The notes: generated by a model not told the origin, from the letters alone. Counted from the first letter of the stretch, positions 50,589-60,034 are shown. The stretch: 64,000 bases of DNA from G963678445 sp963678445 (GCA_963678445.1 OY782877.1:3844001-3908000), one strand, 5' to 3'. Numbers and translations: made by a program.

Positions 50589-51384
50589 AGCCACCCCAGT
50601 GGAAAAGAATACTCTGCGCTATAGCATCCTTATTCCTGCGTACAATGAAGCTGGAAACATCACGACAACGCTGGAAAAAGTGGCGGCGGCGTTGCGCAGT
50701 GAACAGATTCCCTTTGAATTTCTTGTGGTCAACGACAACAGTACCGATGAAACCCCAGCCCTGCTAGAATCGCTGATCTCTGATTTCCCCGAGTTGCATG
50801 TTGTGCACAATACCCCACCGGGAGGATTGGGACGGGCCGTGCGTTGCGGGCTGGAGCATTTTACCGGCGACGTACTTGCCGTGGTAATGGCCGACGGTTC
50901 GGATCATCCTGAAGACATTGTAGCCTGTTATCGAAAAATCGAAGAAGGCTACGACTGCGTCTTTGGTTCCCGCTTCCGACGAGAAAGTAAAGTTACCCAC
51001 TATCCTCCCGTAAAACTTGTCGTCAACCGAATCGTGAACCGATGCATCCGTTGGATGTTTTTCGCCTGGGGCTTCAACGATTTTACCAACGCCTTTAAAG
51101 TCTATCGTCGCCACGTTATCAAAAGCATTACCCCGCTTCATGCCGCGCACTTCAATATCACCATTGAGATGTCGCTTTCCGCTTTGATTCGTAAATACGC
51201 CATCGCTGAGATTCCGATTTCCTGGTCAGGTCGTACCTGGGGGCAATCCAATTTGCGTTTGCGGGAGATGGGGCGACGCTATTTGTGCACCCTATTGATG
51301 ATTTGGTGCATGCGTTTACTTATTCAGGACGATATTATTGAAGAAAACCGCCCTCGTCCTGCCTTGCCAAAAGATACTCAGTAG
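50566..51384 (+). CDS. GT2 family glycosyltransferase
   Basis: The 272-residue enzyme resembles dolichyl/polyprenyl-phosphate sugar synthases: SILIPAYNEAGNITTTLEKV opens the GT-A fold, FLVVNDNSTDETPALLESL and VVMADGSDHPED carry the metal-site acids, and VFGSRFRRES follows. The conserved WSGRTWGQSNLRLREMGRRY lies near the end. A last hydrophobic helix (LCTLLMIWCMRLLI) suggests membrane association. It probably transfers a sugar from a nucleotide donor to a lipid or glycan. The start lies inside the preceding epimerase gene, behind GAGGAGATATACC. Confidence 0.88.
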   Translation: MGSKTASKATPVEKNTLRYSILIPAYNEAGNITTTLEKVAAALRSEQIPFEFLVVNDNSTDETPALLESLISDFPELHVVHNTPPGGLGRAVRCGLEHFTGDVLAVVMADGSDHPEDIVACYRKIEEGYDCVFGSRFRRESKVTHYPPVKLVVNRIVNRCIRWMFFAWGFNDFTNAFKVYRRHVIKSITPLHAAHFNITIEMSLSALIRKYAIAEIPISWSGRTWGQSNLRLREMGRRYLCTLLMIWCMRLLIQDDIIEENRPRPALPKDTQ

Positions 51385-51451
51385 CTAGTCAATTTGCACT
51401 AGTTTTCGCGTTGACAGAGCAACTGACCATTGAACCTATGGAGGTCGATAC

Positions 51452-52627
51452 ATGTTTTTGGGGATGTGTTTACTAGCGTTCTCTTTTAGCGCATCTGCGG
51501 ACATGCCCGCGGAAATTCATCCAATGGATTTTCCCAGGGTGCGCACCTTGCCCGATCCGTTCCTGTTTTGTGATGGCAGGCGTGTCCGTTCAGAGGAAGA
51601 CTGGCGTAAACGTCGTCGCGAACTGCTCGACCTGATGCTGGATATCGAGTATGGACATCCCCCCGAAGGCCCATACGACACCCCTGAGGCCGTCTCCTTG
51701 GGAAAAACCCTTATACTGGATGGGAAATTTACCCACGAAGGATTTAAGGTAAGCTTTGGTCCCGATAAAAATCTCAGTACGAATCTGCATCTCTACCGTC
51801 CCGTAGATACCGCAGCCTATCCCTGCGGTCTTGTCCTGCGTGTCGGCGTGGTAGACAAGCCCCCTGTTTCGATTCTGGAAGGCGGTTATGCCTTTGCCGC
51901 TTTTGATATCCTCGCGCTGGATCCCGATGAAAAGGAATTCGATGCGAAGGGGCCTGCGCAGCTACTGTATCCCGATCAGGACTGGGGGAGCATCGCGGTG
52001 TGGGCCTGGGGTGCCTCGAGAATGTTGGACTACTTGCTGACACTCCCCGAAATCAATGCAAAGCAGCTCGTAGTGACCGGGCATTCCCGCTGCGGTAAGG
52101 CCGCATTGCTGGCAGGTGCGTTGGATGAACGCTTTGCGTTGGTTGTTCCCAACGGTTCTGGTTGTGGCGGAGCAGGTACCTATCGGGTGATGGGGAAAAA
52201 GGCAGAGACACTTCAAATGATCACACAAAAAGACCGTTTTTACAGTTGGTTTAGGCCAGGCTTCGGTCAATTTGCAGATAGAAAAAAGTATCATTTACCC
52301 TTTGATCAGCATTCCCTGCAAGCCCTGATAGCTCCCCGCGCCTTGTTACTGACCGAAGCGCTGGAAGATCACTGGGCAAACCCCATTGGGGTGCAAGCAG
52401 GCTATCTGGGAGCAAAAGAAGTGTATTCCTTTTTAGGGGTGAACGAGCGGATTGCGCTGCACTTCCGCCCAGGGAAACACGATCAGCTTCCCCAGGATTT
52501 CCTGCTTATTCGCCAGATGGCCGATTACCTTTTCAAAGGCAAACCGCGCCCCACATCCTTAGACCATCTTCCTTTTCCAAAGTATAAACCGGCATACCGT
52601 TGGCATGCGCCAAAGCCAAAGGAATAG
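51452..52627 (+). CDS. CE15-like exported esterase
   Basis: The 391-residue protein has a signal peptide (FLGMCLLAFSFSASADM) and an alpha/beta-hydrolase fold. The nucleophile Ser lies in VTGHSRCGKAALLAGALDER, the GxSRxGK pattern of carbohydrate esterase family 15 (glucuronoyl esterases), and NGSGCGGAGTYR follows as in that family. EALEDHWANP and GKHDQLPQD supply the likely acid and the catalytic His. Family members split ester bonds between lignin and glucuronoxylan, but many bacterial homologues have unknown substrates. A GGAGG site precedes the ATG. The GH38 gene follows on the same strand, ~170 bases on. Confidence 0.8.
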   Translation: MFLGMCLLAFSFSASADMPAEIHPMDFPRVRTLPDPFLFCDGRRVRSEEDWRKRRRELLDLMLDIEYGHPPEGPYDTPEAVSLGKTLILDGKFTHEGFKVSFGPDKNLSTNLHLYRPVDTAAYPCGLVLRVGVVDKPPVSILEGGYAFAAFDILALDPDEKEFDAKGPAQLLYPDQDWGSIAVWAWGASRMLDYLLTLPEINAKQLVVTGHSRCGKAALLAGALDERFALVVPNGSGCGGAGTYRVMGKKAETLQMITQKDRFYSWFRPGFGQFADRKKYHLPFDQHSLQALIAPRALLLTEALEDHWANPIGVQAGYLGAKEVYSFLGVNERIALHFRPGKHDQLPQDFLLIRQMADYLFKGKPRPTSLDHLPFPKYKPAYRWHAPKPKE

Positions 52628-52699
52628 ATCAGGATAGCTGTCGGTGCGGGCGGCAAAAACTCCCGCCCAACTACACTAGAAAAAGAGCTTGATTCCACC

Positions 52700-52733
52700 C
52701 CCCGGACTGCGGGACAATATGGCGCAGCCGGGG
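52700..52733 (+). other. Strong stem-loop before the GH38 gene
   Basis: CCCCGG pairs with CCGGGG and CTGCG with CGCAG, with one bulged A and an 11-base loop. No T-tract follows. It lies 65 bases before the GH38 start codon and may be a leader structure or an mRNA end for the esterase gene. Confidence 0.4.
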
Positions 52734-52797
52734 ATTTCATATCTCCTGTTCATTTCTCACAGGCAATCAATTATACAACGCATAGAAAGGGCGCACT

Positions 52798-55590
52798 ATG
52801 TCCGAAAAGCCATATGTAATCCACTTTGTCTCCAATACCCACTGGGACCGGGAATGGCTCACCAATTTCCAGGAAACCCGCCTCATGCTGATCGAGATGA
52901 TGGATGGCTTGTTGAATATTCTGGATAACTACCCCGATTACCGTTCCTATCTGCTGGATTCGCAGTCGGTGCCGGTAGAGGACTATCTGGAAGCGCGTCC
53001 GGAAAATCGCGATCGCGTCATTAAACATGTTTCTGCCGGACGCCTGATGATAGGGCCCTGGTACACCGATCCGGAAGGTTTCAGCGTCAATGGCGAATCC
53101 ATGGTGCGTAATCTGACCTATGGACATCGTGTGTCTAAAGGCTTTGGCAAAGTCATGAAGGTAGGGCATACCCCCTTCGGTTATGGCCAAAACTCGCAGA
53201 TGCCTCAGATTTATCAAGGTTTTGGCATCGATACAATGCTCTTTTACCACGGGGTCAGTCACGACGAAGTAGAGAATGAATGGATTTTCGAGGGTGCCGA
53301 TGGCAGCCGCGTGCTTGGTAGCCAGATGAGTAGCTATGCGCGCTACAATGCGTACCACGCCCTGTACCGTCCTGCGTTGTACAACGACAAGATTGACGAT
53401 CGTAGCTACACCTGGGATCGCGGTGGACTTCCCTTCCACCTGTGCCGCAAAGATCCGGCTATGCGTCAGCATCTGTTACTCGATGTGCAGAAGGGTTGGA
53501 ACGAAGAACTGCTCATTGAAGAACTGAAGATCCTCAAAGACACCGAAGTCGGTGTTTCCACCACCCGCCATCTGGCCTTTATGATGGGACACGACAGCAG
53601 TGTGGCCGATGAGCTGGAACTGAAGATTATGGAAGTTGCCAAGCGGATCTTCCCGGACATCGAAGTGCGCCATTCGACGATGGAAGAAATGATGGACGCC
53701 ATCAAGTCGGAAGTCGAATGGGATAAACTTACTGTGCTGAAAGGGGAGCGCCGCACGCCTAAGCTTATGCCGGTTACCCTGCACATGTTCAGCGATGTGC
53801 TTTCCAGCCGTTCGCGTATGAAAACCCTGAACACCAAGGCCGAGTACCTGCTGCAACGTCGCGCAGAGCCCTTGTCAGTGCTTGCCGCTCAGTTGGGTGA
53901 AGAATACCCCGCCACCTTGTTGGATCTGGCTTGGAAAGGCCTCCTTCGCTGCCATGCACACGACAGTATTGCCGGTAGCGGTGTCGATGACATCGAGCAG
54001 GACATGATGTACCGGCTGCGTCAGGTGGTCAATCTTTCCGACGGTCTCGTTCGCACGGCTCTGGGTAATATCCAGAAGCGAATCGACAATAACGATGCAA
54101 CGAAAGACGACGTACTATTCACCGTTTTTAATGCCACGCCACAAGCGCGTACCGAAACCGTTTCTGCTATCGTCGACATCCCCAACATGGCGCGTTCGGG
54201 CGAATTTGCCTTGTGCGATGTTGATGGAAACCCCGTGCCGACCCAATTGCTGACACGCAAGCCGCACACGGCCATTGTGAACCATGCTGGTGATGCGCCT
54301 GCCAACATGCCTACAGAACAATTCCAAATCCATTTCGAGGCCAAGGACGTACCCGCCATGGGCTACACTTCCTTCAAGCTGGATCGGAAACAGCGTTTTG
54401 CGCGCGGTGGCCTGCTGACGGCTACCAACACGCTCGAAAACGATTTTCTCAAGGTCAAGGTCCAGACCGACGGCACCTTGAGCATTACACATAAAGAAAC
54501 GGGCGTCACCTATGACGATTTGAACTACTATCTGGATAATGGCGAAGCCGGGCATGCCTGGATGCACCACAATCCCGGTGTAGATCGTGTTGTGGACAGT
54601 CGCGCCTTCTCCACCAGCATTGCGATGGAAGAAGACGGCGCGTTATTGTCCCGTTTCCGCATTGATTGCCACATGGAAGTGCCTGCCCGTCTCGAAGAGA
54701 ACGGCGGCGACCCCTGGCAGCGTCTCGATGGCGTGGGTAGCGTCTCCAGCCGTTCCGAACAGACCCTGCCGATGACTATCACAACCTGGGTCACCCTGCG
54801 AAAACATGCCAAACACATAGAAATCACCACGCGTTTCAACAACCAGGCCAAGCACCATCGTCTGCGCGCCATATTCCCCACCCGTATCCCCGGCAACACC
54901 TGCCATGCAGAGAGTCAGTTTGACGTAGTCGAACGGGAAACGGTCTTTAGCCCGGACAATCCCTGGTGCGGCGCCAAGAGCGTCACCTTCCCCATGCAGC
55001 GATTTGTGGATGTGAGTGACGGCAAGGCGGGTATGGCCATCATCAACAAGGGATTGCGTGAATACGAAGTCATGCAGGATGACGATCGCGCTATCGCCAT
55101 GACGCTGATGCGCGCCTACGAAGTTTCGCTTTGCCCGGTGAGCAAATGCTGGGAGCAGCTTCCCGAAATGGAACTGGCCCAATGCGTCGGACAACACGAA
55201 TTCACCTACCGCATCTACCCGCATGCGGGCGACTACGTGCAAGGCGAAGTCTTCGGCGAAGCCGACGCATTGACCGTACCCCTGGAAACGGCGCAAGCCG
55301 GTCCCCATGGCGGCGACCTGCCCAAGAAGAAGAGCTTCTTCGAAATTCAGCCCGCCAATCTTGCCCTGAGCGCCTACAAACAGAGCGAAGACAAGAGCGG
55401 ATGGGTAATGCGCTTGTTCAACCCGACTTCCGATATGCTCAACGGTGTGTTGACCTTTGCACAGGCTCCAAAAACCGCTGAATTGGTCACGTTAGAAGAA
55501 TGCAATCCCGAGGCTCTCACCATCTCCGGAAGCAGCATTCAACTCAACGTTGCCCCCAAGAAGATTGTAAACGTTAAAGTTACTTTCTAG
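52798..55590 (+). CDS. GH38 alpha-mannosidase-like protein
   Basis: The 930-residue protein fits glycoside hydrolase family 38 over its full length. The metal motif VSNTHWDREW opens it, YRSYLLDSQSVPVEDYLEAR and GRLMIGPWYTDPEGFSVNGE are typical, and RCHAHDSIAGSGVDDIEQDM marks the helical domain. The C-terminal ~500 residues are beta-sandwich domains. There is no signal peptide, so a cytoplasmic place is likely. The region that should hold the nucleophile and zinc-ligand Asp reads KVGHTPFGYGQNSQMPQIYQ with no Asp, so activity as a retaining mannosidase is doubtful or depends on another residue. Confidence 0.85.
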   Translation: MSEKPYVIHFVSNTHWDREWLTNFQETRLMLIEMMDGLLNILDNYPDYRSYLLDSQSVPVEDYLEARPENRDRVIKHVSAGRLMIGPWYTDPEGFSVNGESMVRNLTYGHRVSKGFGKVMKVGHTPFGYGQNSQMPQIYQGFGIDTMLFYHGVSHDEVENEWIFEGADGSRVLGSQMSSYARYNAYHALYRPALYNDKIDDRSYTWDRGGLPFHLCRKDPAMRQHLLLDVQKGWNEELLIEELKILKDTEVGVSTTRHLAFMMGHDSSVADELELKIMEVAKRIFPDIEVRHSTMEEMMDAIKSEVEWDKLTVLKGERRTPKLMPVTLHMFSDVLSSRSRMKTLNTKAEYLLQRRAEPLSVLAAQLGEEYPATLLDLAWKGLLRCHAHDSIAGSGVDDIEQDMMYRLRQVVNLSDGLVRTALGNIQKRIDNNDATKDDVLFTVFNATPQARTETVSAIVDIPNMARSGEFALCDVDGNPVPTQLLTRKPHTAIVNHAGDAPANMPTEQFQIHFEAKDVPAMGYTSFKLDRKQRFARGGLLTATNTLENDFLKVKVQTDGTLSITHKETGVTYDDLNYYLDNGEAGHAWMHHNPGVDRVVDSRAFSTSIAMEEDGALLSRFRIDCHMEVPARLEENGGDPWQRLDGVGSVSSRSEQTLPMTITTWVTLRKHAKHIEITTRFNNQAKHHRLRAIFPTRIPGNTCHAESQFDVVERETVFSPDNPWCGAKSVTFPMQRFVDVSDGKAGMAIINKGLREYEVMQDDDRAIAMTLMRAYEVSLCPVSKCWEQLPEMELAQCVGQHEFTYRIYPHAGDYVQGEVFGEADALTVPLETAQAGPHGGDLPKKKSFFEIQPANLALSAYKQSEDKSGWVMRLFNPTSDMLNGVLTFAQAPKTAELVTLEECNPEALTISGSSIQLNVAPKKIVNVKVTF

Positions 55591-55608
55591 ACATTTCCTA
55601 ATCTCTTA

Positions 55609-55854
55609 CTGGGGGAACTTTTTGTTCACAAAAAGTTCCCCCAGACCCCCCTCAAAAAAACTTTGAGATTGACATCGCTTGTGATTGCTGAAAAGCACAA
55701 CTCGCTATCAAGTTAAGCGTCCAGTTAAGGGGAAACCTTTTCCCTTCTCGTGACAAAGTTAAACTTCGTCACGCACTTGTTTCCGAAGCTATGCTTCGCG
55801 AATTTTATTCCCACAAAAGTTGATTGGCGGACTTTCGCAAGAAAGTCCGCCAAT
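55609..55854 (+). repeat. Cluster of five intergenic hairpins
   Basis: In ~245 bases: CTGGGGGAACTTTTTG with its exact complement (16 bp, loop TTCA, 55609-55644); CTCAAA/TTTGAG (55651-55667); CGTGAC/GTCACG (55749-55773); CGAAGC/GCTTCG (55784-55798); and ATTGGCGGACTTTC with its exact complement, loop GCAA (14 bp, 55823-55854). They fill most of the gap between convergent GH38 and hsp20 genes. None has a good T-tract. Confidence 0.8.
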
Positions 55855-55882
55855 GTGTTGCGCGCAGGTCTGCACCGCGTGT

Positions 55883-56320
55883 TTACTTGATTTTTACATC
55901 GATTTGTTTCGGTTTCGCCGTTTCCGGTTTCGGCAAGGTGACGTGGAGTACGCCCTTGCTGAATTCCGCGCTCACCTTATTCGCATCAATCCCGGCAGGC
56001 AGGCGGAACGAGCGACGGAATGAACCGCGAGCGCGTTCGATGCGGCAATAGCCTTTGCCTTCCTTTCGGGTTTCATCCTTGCGCTCACCGCTCAGGGTAA
56101 CCACATCCTCTTCAACTGTCAGCGAGATGTCTTTCTTCTCCAGGCCCGGCAGATCTGCCTTCAGGACGTATCCTTCTTCTGTTTCCTGCAAATCCACCGC
56201 AGGCGTCCAGGCAGACTCTGAATCGAAGCCGCCAAAGACCCGTTCCAGACCATCTTCCAGTTCCCGAAGTGCCGACCAGGGAGCTACTTCACGTCGAATT
56301 GCAGGCATTAACATCGTCAT
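55883..56320 (-). CDS. Small heat-shock protein, Hsp20 family
   Basis: This 145-residue alpha-crystallin-type chaperone holds unfolding proteins in a refoldable state. The core begins WTPAVDLQETEEGYVLKADL and has the family GxL motif as KGVLHVTLPKPE near the C-terminus. The chosen ATG follows AAGGAGG with good spacing; the frame stays open 30 codons further but that part is leader. No CIRCE element or clear sigma-32 promoter is visible upstream. The ~420-base gap beyond contains only one dispersed repeat copy. Confidence 0.93.
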   Translation of the reverse strand: MTMLMPAIRREVAPWSALRELEDGLERVFGGFDSESAWTPAVDLQETEEGYVLKADLPGLEKKDISLTVEEDVVTLSGERKDETRKEGKGYCRIERARGSFRRSFRLPAGIDANKVSAEFSKGVLHVTLPKPETAKPKQIDVKIK

Positions 56321-56610
56321 GGTTCCATCCTCCTTCATTTTTTGAACTCTTAAACTCTTCTCAGTGTTTTTTTTGAAAGTGCTTTCATAATCAAAGATGA
56401 AGCGTTGCACTATGCGGTTTTATCCAGCGCTATCGTCTGATTTCAACCGCCTTTCAACTTATGCCTACAATAAAGCAATGCGCGTGCCAAAAAATGAAGG
56501 ATGGGATTAACCTATTGAAATAAAAGGGGTTGTGTATTTTTAAGGAAAAAGAAAAGGAAAGGATAAAACAAAAAATGTTTCTTTTTGAAACAGGCCTGTT
56601 TTGTTTTAAA

Positions 56611-56730
56611 GCGGTCCAGCGACCGCAAGCAAGTGGCCAGCGCCACCGGCAATATTTATGGTCCTTGCCGTCTCTGACGAGCGCGGAAATTTCGCTTTCT
56701 GTGACAACCTTTGGGAGGGCAGGGCTAAAG
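56611..56730 (+). repeat. Dispersed intergenic repeat, copy 8
   Basis: One of the fullest copies: GCGGTCCAGCGACCGCAAGC, then the GTGGCCAGCGCCAC module, then TTTATGGTCCTTGCCGTC and CTGACGAGCG, with a tail ending GGGCTAAAG. It ends about 10 bases beyond the HAD gene stop, which is on the other strand. Confidence 0.8.
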
Positions 56731-56740
56731 CGGTTGCTGT

Positions 56741-57697
56741 TTATTCCGCTACGTGGTTGGGACCACGGCCTACCTGACTGTCCAGCACATTTTTGCGTTG
56801 GGCCATGATGCTTTTAGCGATCTGGCGCACATGGTAGCGCAACCAACGGTCGGTGGAACTGTTTTCGGTATATTCCGCAGGGCCATAATCATTTACACGA
56901 CCGGCGCGGTTCAATTCGAGCGCCTGTACATATTGCGTATCCGATTTGGGGTCATAGACGGCATAGGCGAGACCGCCATGTTTGTGGATGACGGAGAAAC
57001 TGGGGATATCGCTGGGGCCATCAGCCACATAGATCATGTTATGAATAGGTACACGCCGTTGATCTTCCGGGATTGCATCGTTAACCGATACCCCCTGAAG
57101 CTTATTGACCCCCTTGTTGATTTCAAAGATGGCGCGGGTCTTGGTAGTATTATCCAGAAATCCGGCAATTTGCGTGATTTCACCTTGCGTCGGTGTGCTG
57201 GCAGCGTCGAAGCCCGGGGCTGCAGGTGTTTCAATAAACTCAGAGGCCCAGATATCCGTGATATAAGCTGCTATTGCAGAGCCCCGGATCATTTCAGCCA
57301 GACCCGTGCTCACAATATAATGTTCAAGGTGGAGATCGCCTTGCTCGAACTCCGGTTCCGCCAGAATTTGCGCCAAACGTTTAAACAGGTCAATGATACC
57401 AGGGAAGAACTCAATTTCCGCACCCAGTTCCCGGAGTCGGGCATTGGACAACCCCGGCATAAGCCCCTCCCGCACATACGTCAGCAGATGGCCCAGATAA
57501 CACGTATCCCGTTGCACTCGTATGCCAGCACGTTGGTAGTATGCCGGCAGCGCATTTACCTCGCCCCAGAATTTTTTCTCGTCGATATTATAAGCGCGAA
57601 ACAAAGGCGCCTGCATATACTGCTGCGACAGGGTTTTGTCAAAATCCCAGATAATCGCAATATGATTCTGTAGAAACAAACCTTTGCTGGATGGCAC
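56741..57697 (-). CDS. HAD-superfamily phosphatase
   Basis: The ~318-residue protein is a haloacid-dehalogenase-type hydrolase: motif I WDFDKTLSQQ with the nucleophile Asp, motif II YIVSTGLAEM, motif III Lys in the NKGVNKLQG region and motif IV VADGPSDIPSF. The chosen start is a GTG eight bases behind AAGGAG. The frame is open 39 codons further into a repeat copy, without a ribosome site and with poor resemblance to the family. It probably removes phosphate from a small molecule; the substrate cannot be read. It is flanked by repeat copies on both sides. Confidence 0.85.
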   Translation of the reverse strand: MPSSKGLFLQNHIAIIWDFDKTLSQQYMQAPLFRAYNIDEKKFWGEVNALPAYYQRAGIRVQRDTCYLGHLLTYVREGLMPGLSNARLRELGAEIEFFPGIIDLFKRLAQILAEPEFEQGDLHLEHYIVSTGLAEMIRGSAIAAYITDIWASEFIETPAAPGFDAASTPTQGEITQIAGFLDNTTKTRAIFEINKGVNKLQGVSVNDAIPEDQRRVPIHNMIYVADGPSDIPSFSVIHKHGGLAYAVYDPKSDTQYVQALELNRAGRVNDYGPAEYTENSSTDRWLRYHVRQIAKSIMAQRKNVLDSQVGRGPNHVAE

Positions 57698-57773
57698 AGT
57701 GCAACTCCTTCTTATTTCCTGTTGCAAAAGATACCAAGTTTGACGCCACAAATCCAAGCATGTACTATCCAAG

Positions 57774-57873
57774 GCGGTCCAGCGACCGCAAGCAAGAGGT
57801 ATGGTCCTTGCCATACCTGACCATAGTAAAAGTTTATTTTTTTATGACAACGCTTGGAATTTTAGTCACTAAA
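57774..57873 (+). repeat. Dispersed intergenic repeat, copy 9
   Basis: A clean full copy: GCGGTCCAGCGACCGCAAGC, then GGTATGGTCCTTGCCATACC (perfect GGTATGG/CCATACC stem), then CTGACCATAG and the tail TTTTTTTATGACAACG ending TTTTAGTCACTAAA. It lies in the divergent gap between the HAD and alpha/beta-hydrolase genes. Confidence 0.85.
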
Positions 57874-57957
57874 GGGCTTGCGAAAGAATACGACGAGACA
57901 GTGTATTGGGATTCTACGATTTTGTGAATGCGCAAATGCGCTGGGAGGAAACATACC

Positions 57958-58788
57958 GTGCAGGAAGCAACTTTTTTGACAGAAGATGGCGAAACGTTTC
58001 ATACACGCCATTGGCCGACGCCAAGCGAGACCTGCGCCCATCTTGTATTGATTCATGGCTATGGCGAACACAGCGGCCGCTATGCCGAAATGGCGGAAGT
58101 GATGAACACGGCGGGTATCGCGGTGCACAGTTTTGACCAACGTGGATTTGGTACAGGACCGGGAAAACGGGGTTGGGTAGCGGATTATCAGCAATTACTG
58201 TCAGATATCGATATGTTTTTAGAATATGTCCGCCCGAATTTTGAAGGGAAACCCTGGTTTCTGATGGGACACAGCATGGGGGGGCAGTTACTGGCGTGCT
58301 ACGCGGCTTCACGCACCCTTGATGCAACGGGACTGATTTTCACCAGCCCCTTCCTGGCCTTTCCGCCGCATGTGCCCGGTTTCGTAGTTGCCCTGTCGCC
58401 CTACTTGGGACGTCTGTTGCCGGGATTGCCTGTGGGAGGCGTTGATAACCAGGGCCTGTCCCGCTATTCCGCCGTAGTTGCTGCAGCCGATCAGGACCCC
58501 TTGTGCTACCACGGCAAAGTGTCGGCCCACACCAGTGCGCAATTCTATCAGGCGATACAATTTGCACAATCGCATAGCACCGAGATTACCCTGCCCTGTT
58601 ATATGATCCACGGTACTGCCGACCGGGTAGTTGCGCCTGCCGGTACGCGTACATTCTATGACGGATGCGCTGCTTCAGATAAATCCTTCCAACTCTACGA
58701 AGGCGGCTACCACGAATTATGGAACGATTTGGAGAAGGAAAAGGTACTGTCTGGAATAATCGACTGGATTAATGCACATATTGACTAA
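57958..58788 (+). CDS. Alpha/beta hydrolase, monoacylglycerol-lipase type
   Basis: The ~276-residue protein starts at a GTG behind GGGAGGAAA; an ATG ten codons upstream has no ribosome site. HGYGEHSGRY forms the oxyanion turn, the nucleophile Ser lies in MGHSMGGQLL, the acid in HGTADRVV and the His in GGYHELWND. This set is that of lysophospholipase/monoacylglycerol-lipase-like enzymes. No signal peptide is present, so it should act in the cytoplasm or at the inner membrane. The dehydrogenase gene follows on the same strand 38 bases on, so the two may be co-transcribed. Confidence 0.88.
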   Translation: MQEATFLTEDGETFHTRHWPTPSETCAHLVLIHGYGEHSGRYAEMAEVMNTAGIAVHSFDQRGFGTGPGKRGWVADYQQLLSDIDMFLEYVRPNFEGKPWFLMGHSMGGQLLACYAASRTLDATGLIFTSPFLAFPPHVPGFVVALSPYLGRLLPGLPVGGVDNQGLSRYSAVVAAADQDPLCYHGKVSAHTSAQFYQAIQFAQSHSTEITLPCYMIHGTADRVVAPAGTRTFYDGCAASDKSFQLYEGGYHELWNDLEKEKVLSGIIDWINAHID

Positions 58789-58826
58789 AATGCGCTAAAA
58801 AGACGAAGTAGTGTGAAGGGAAAAGA

Positions 58827-59807
58827 ATGCCAAAAGTTTTCGTATGTCGCTCAATTCCTGAATCGGGTCTGCAGCTATTGCGAGATGCCCTGGGAGAAGA
58901 AGCCCTTATCGTAGCCTCACAAGACGGACCTATTGCGCGCAAAGCATTGTTGCAGGATATTGCAGGCGCTGACGCCTTGCTACCGATTCTTACAGACCGG
59001 ATAGATGCTGCCGTTATGGATGCAGCGGGAGAGCGTCTCAAGATCATCGCCAATTATGCCGTGGGATTTAACAATATCGATGTGGCGGCGGCGACCGCGC
59101 GCGGCATAGTAGTAACCAATACCCCCGGCGTCCTAAGCGAGACCACAGCCGACACCGCGTGGCTGTTACTTATGATGGCGGCGCGACGTGGGGGAGAGGC
59201 AGAGCGCTATGTGCGTGAGGGACGCTGGCATAGTTGGAGTCCCACCCTGCTGCTGGGACGCGATGTGCACCATGCAACCCTGGGCATCTTCGGCATGGGC
59301 CGTATCGGTCAGGCGGTTGCCCAGCGCGCTCGCGCCTTTTCCATGCACATCCTCTACACCAACCGCACCCCCTTGCCCAACGCCGTCGAAGAAAGCCTGG
59401 GAGCCACCTACGTAGACAAAGACACCCTGCTGGCGCAATCCGATTTTCTTTCTATACATTGTCCCCTGACCCCGAAAACCCATCATGCATTTGGCGTAGC
59501 TGAATTCGTAGCGATGAAAAAAGATGCCATTCTGATCAATACAGCACGGGGCTCCGTAGTAGACGAGGCCGCGCTGGCAGACGCCCTGCAACAGCGACAG
59601 ATAACAGCAGCCGGGCTAGACGTCTTCGAAGAAGAACCCACCATTCATCCCGCACTCCTGCAATGCGAAAACGCCGTGCTTTTTCCCCATCTGGGCAGTG
59701 CATCATGGGAGACCCGTTCCCAAATGGCCGAGATCGCCGCCAAGAATATAATCGCCTGCCTGCAAGGAGAGACACCCCCCAACTGCGTCAACCCCGAAGT
59801 CCTGTGA
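58827..59807 (+). CDS. D-2-hydroxyacid dehydrogenase (glycerate/glyoxylate reductase type)
   Basis: The 326-residue protein has the family fold: substrate-site loop NYAVGFNNIDVAAATARGI, the NAD(P) motif GIFGMGRIGQAVAQRA and the catalytic Arg in NTARGSVVDE, Glu in DVFEEEP and His in PHLGSAS. TNRTP after the second strand is the pattern often seen in NADPH-preferring glyoxylate/hydroxypyruvate reductases. It follows the alpha/beta hydrolase at 38 bases. The product could interconvert glycerate and hydroxypyruvate or glycolate and glyoxylate; sequence does not decide. Confidence 0.9.
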   Translation: MPKVFVCRSIPESGLQLLRDALGEEALIVASQDGPIARKALLQDIAGADALLPILTDRIDAAVMDAAGERLKIIANYAVGFNNIDVAAATARGIVVTNTPGVLSETTADTAWLLLMMAARRGGEAERYVREGRWHSWSPTLLLGRDVHHATLGIFGMGRIGQAVAQRARAFSMHILYTNRTPLPNAVEESLGATYVDKDTLLAQSDFLSIHCPLTPKTHHAFGVAEFVAMKKDAILINTARGSVVDEAALADALQQRQITAAGLDVFEEEPTIHPALLQCENAVLFPHLGSASWETRSQMAEIAAKNIIACLQGETPPNCVNPEVL

Positions 59808-59841
59808 TACGTCCCCGTTGCATCGCTGAAAAAAAAGAAAA

Positions 59842-59875
59842 GGGCCTGTACCTGCCGTACAAGGCCCACTTTATT
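59842..59875 (+). terminator. Rho-independent terminator
   Basis: GGGCC and GTAC pair with GTAC and GGCCC (a small bulge between them), followed by ACTTTATTTATA. It ends the hydrolase-dehydrogenase transcript. Confidence 0.55.
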
Positions 59876-59974
59876 TATAATTCCGAATTGCCTTCGCGCC
59901 TTTACGCACAAAGACATACCTGCCACCCCATTGACTCGATACAGGCAAGCTGTTATCTAAGCCAATGCCTCACT

Positions 59975-60034
59975 GTCGTCAGGGACGTCAAGAACCATAG
60001 TTCTTGCGTGTGGCGCTGGCCACCGCTGGCCACC
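59975..60034 (-). repeat. Dispersed intergenic repeat, copy 10
   Basis: On the minus strand it begins GGTGGCCAGCGGTGGCCAGC, then AAGAACTATGGTTCTTGACG, and ends TCCCTGACG. AAGAACTATGGTTCTT is a near-perfect stem. It touches the stop codon of the 35-codon ORF upstream of it on the minus strand. Confidence 0.7.
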
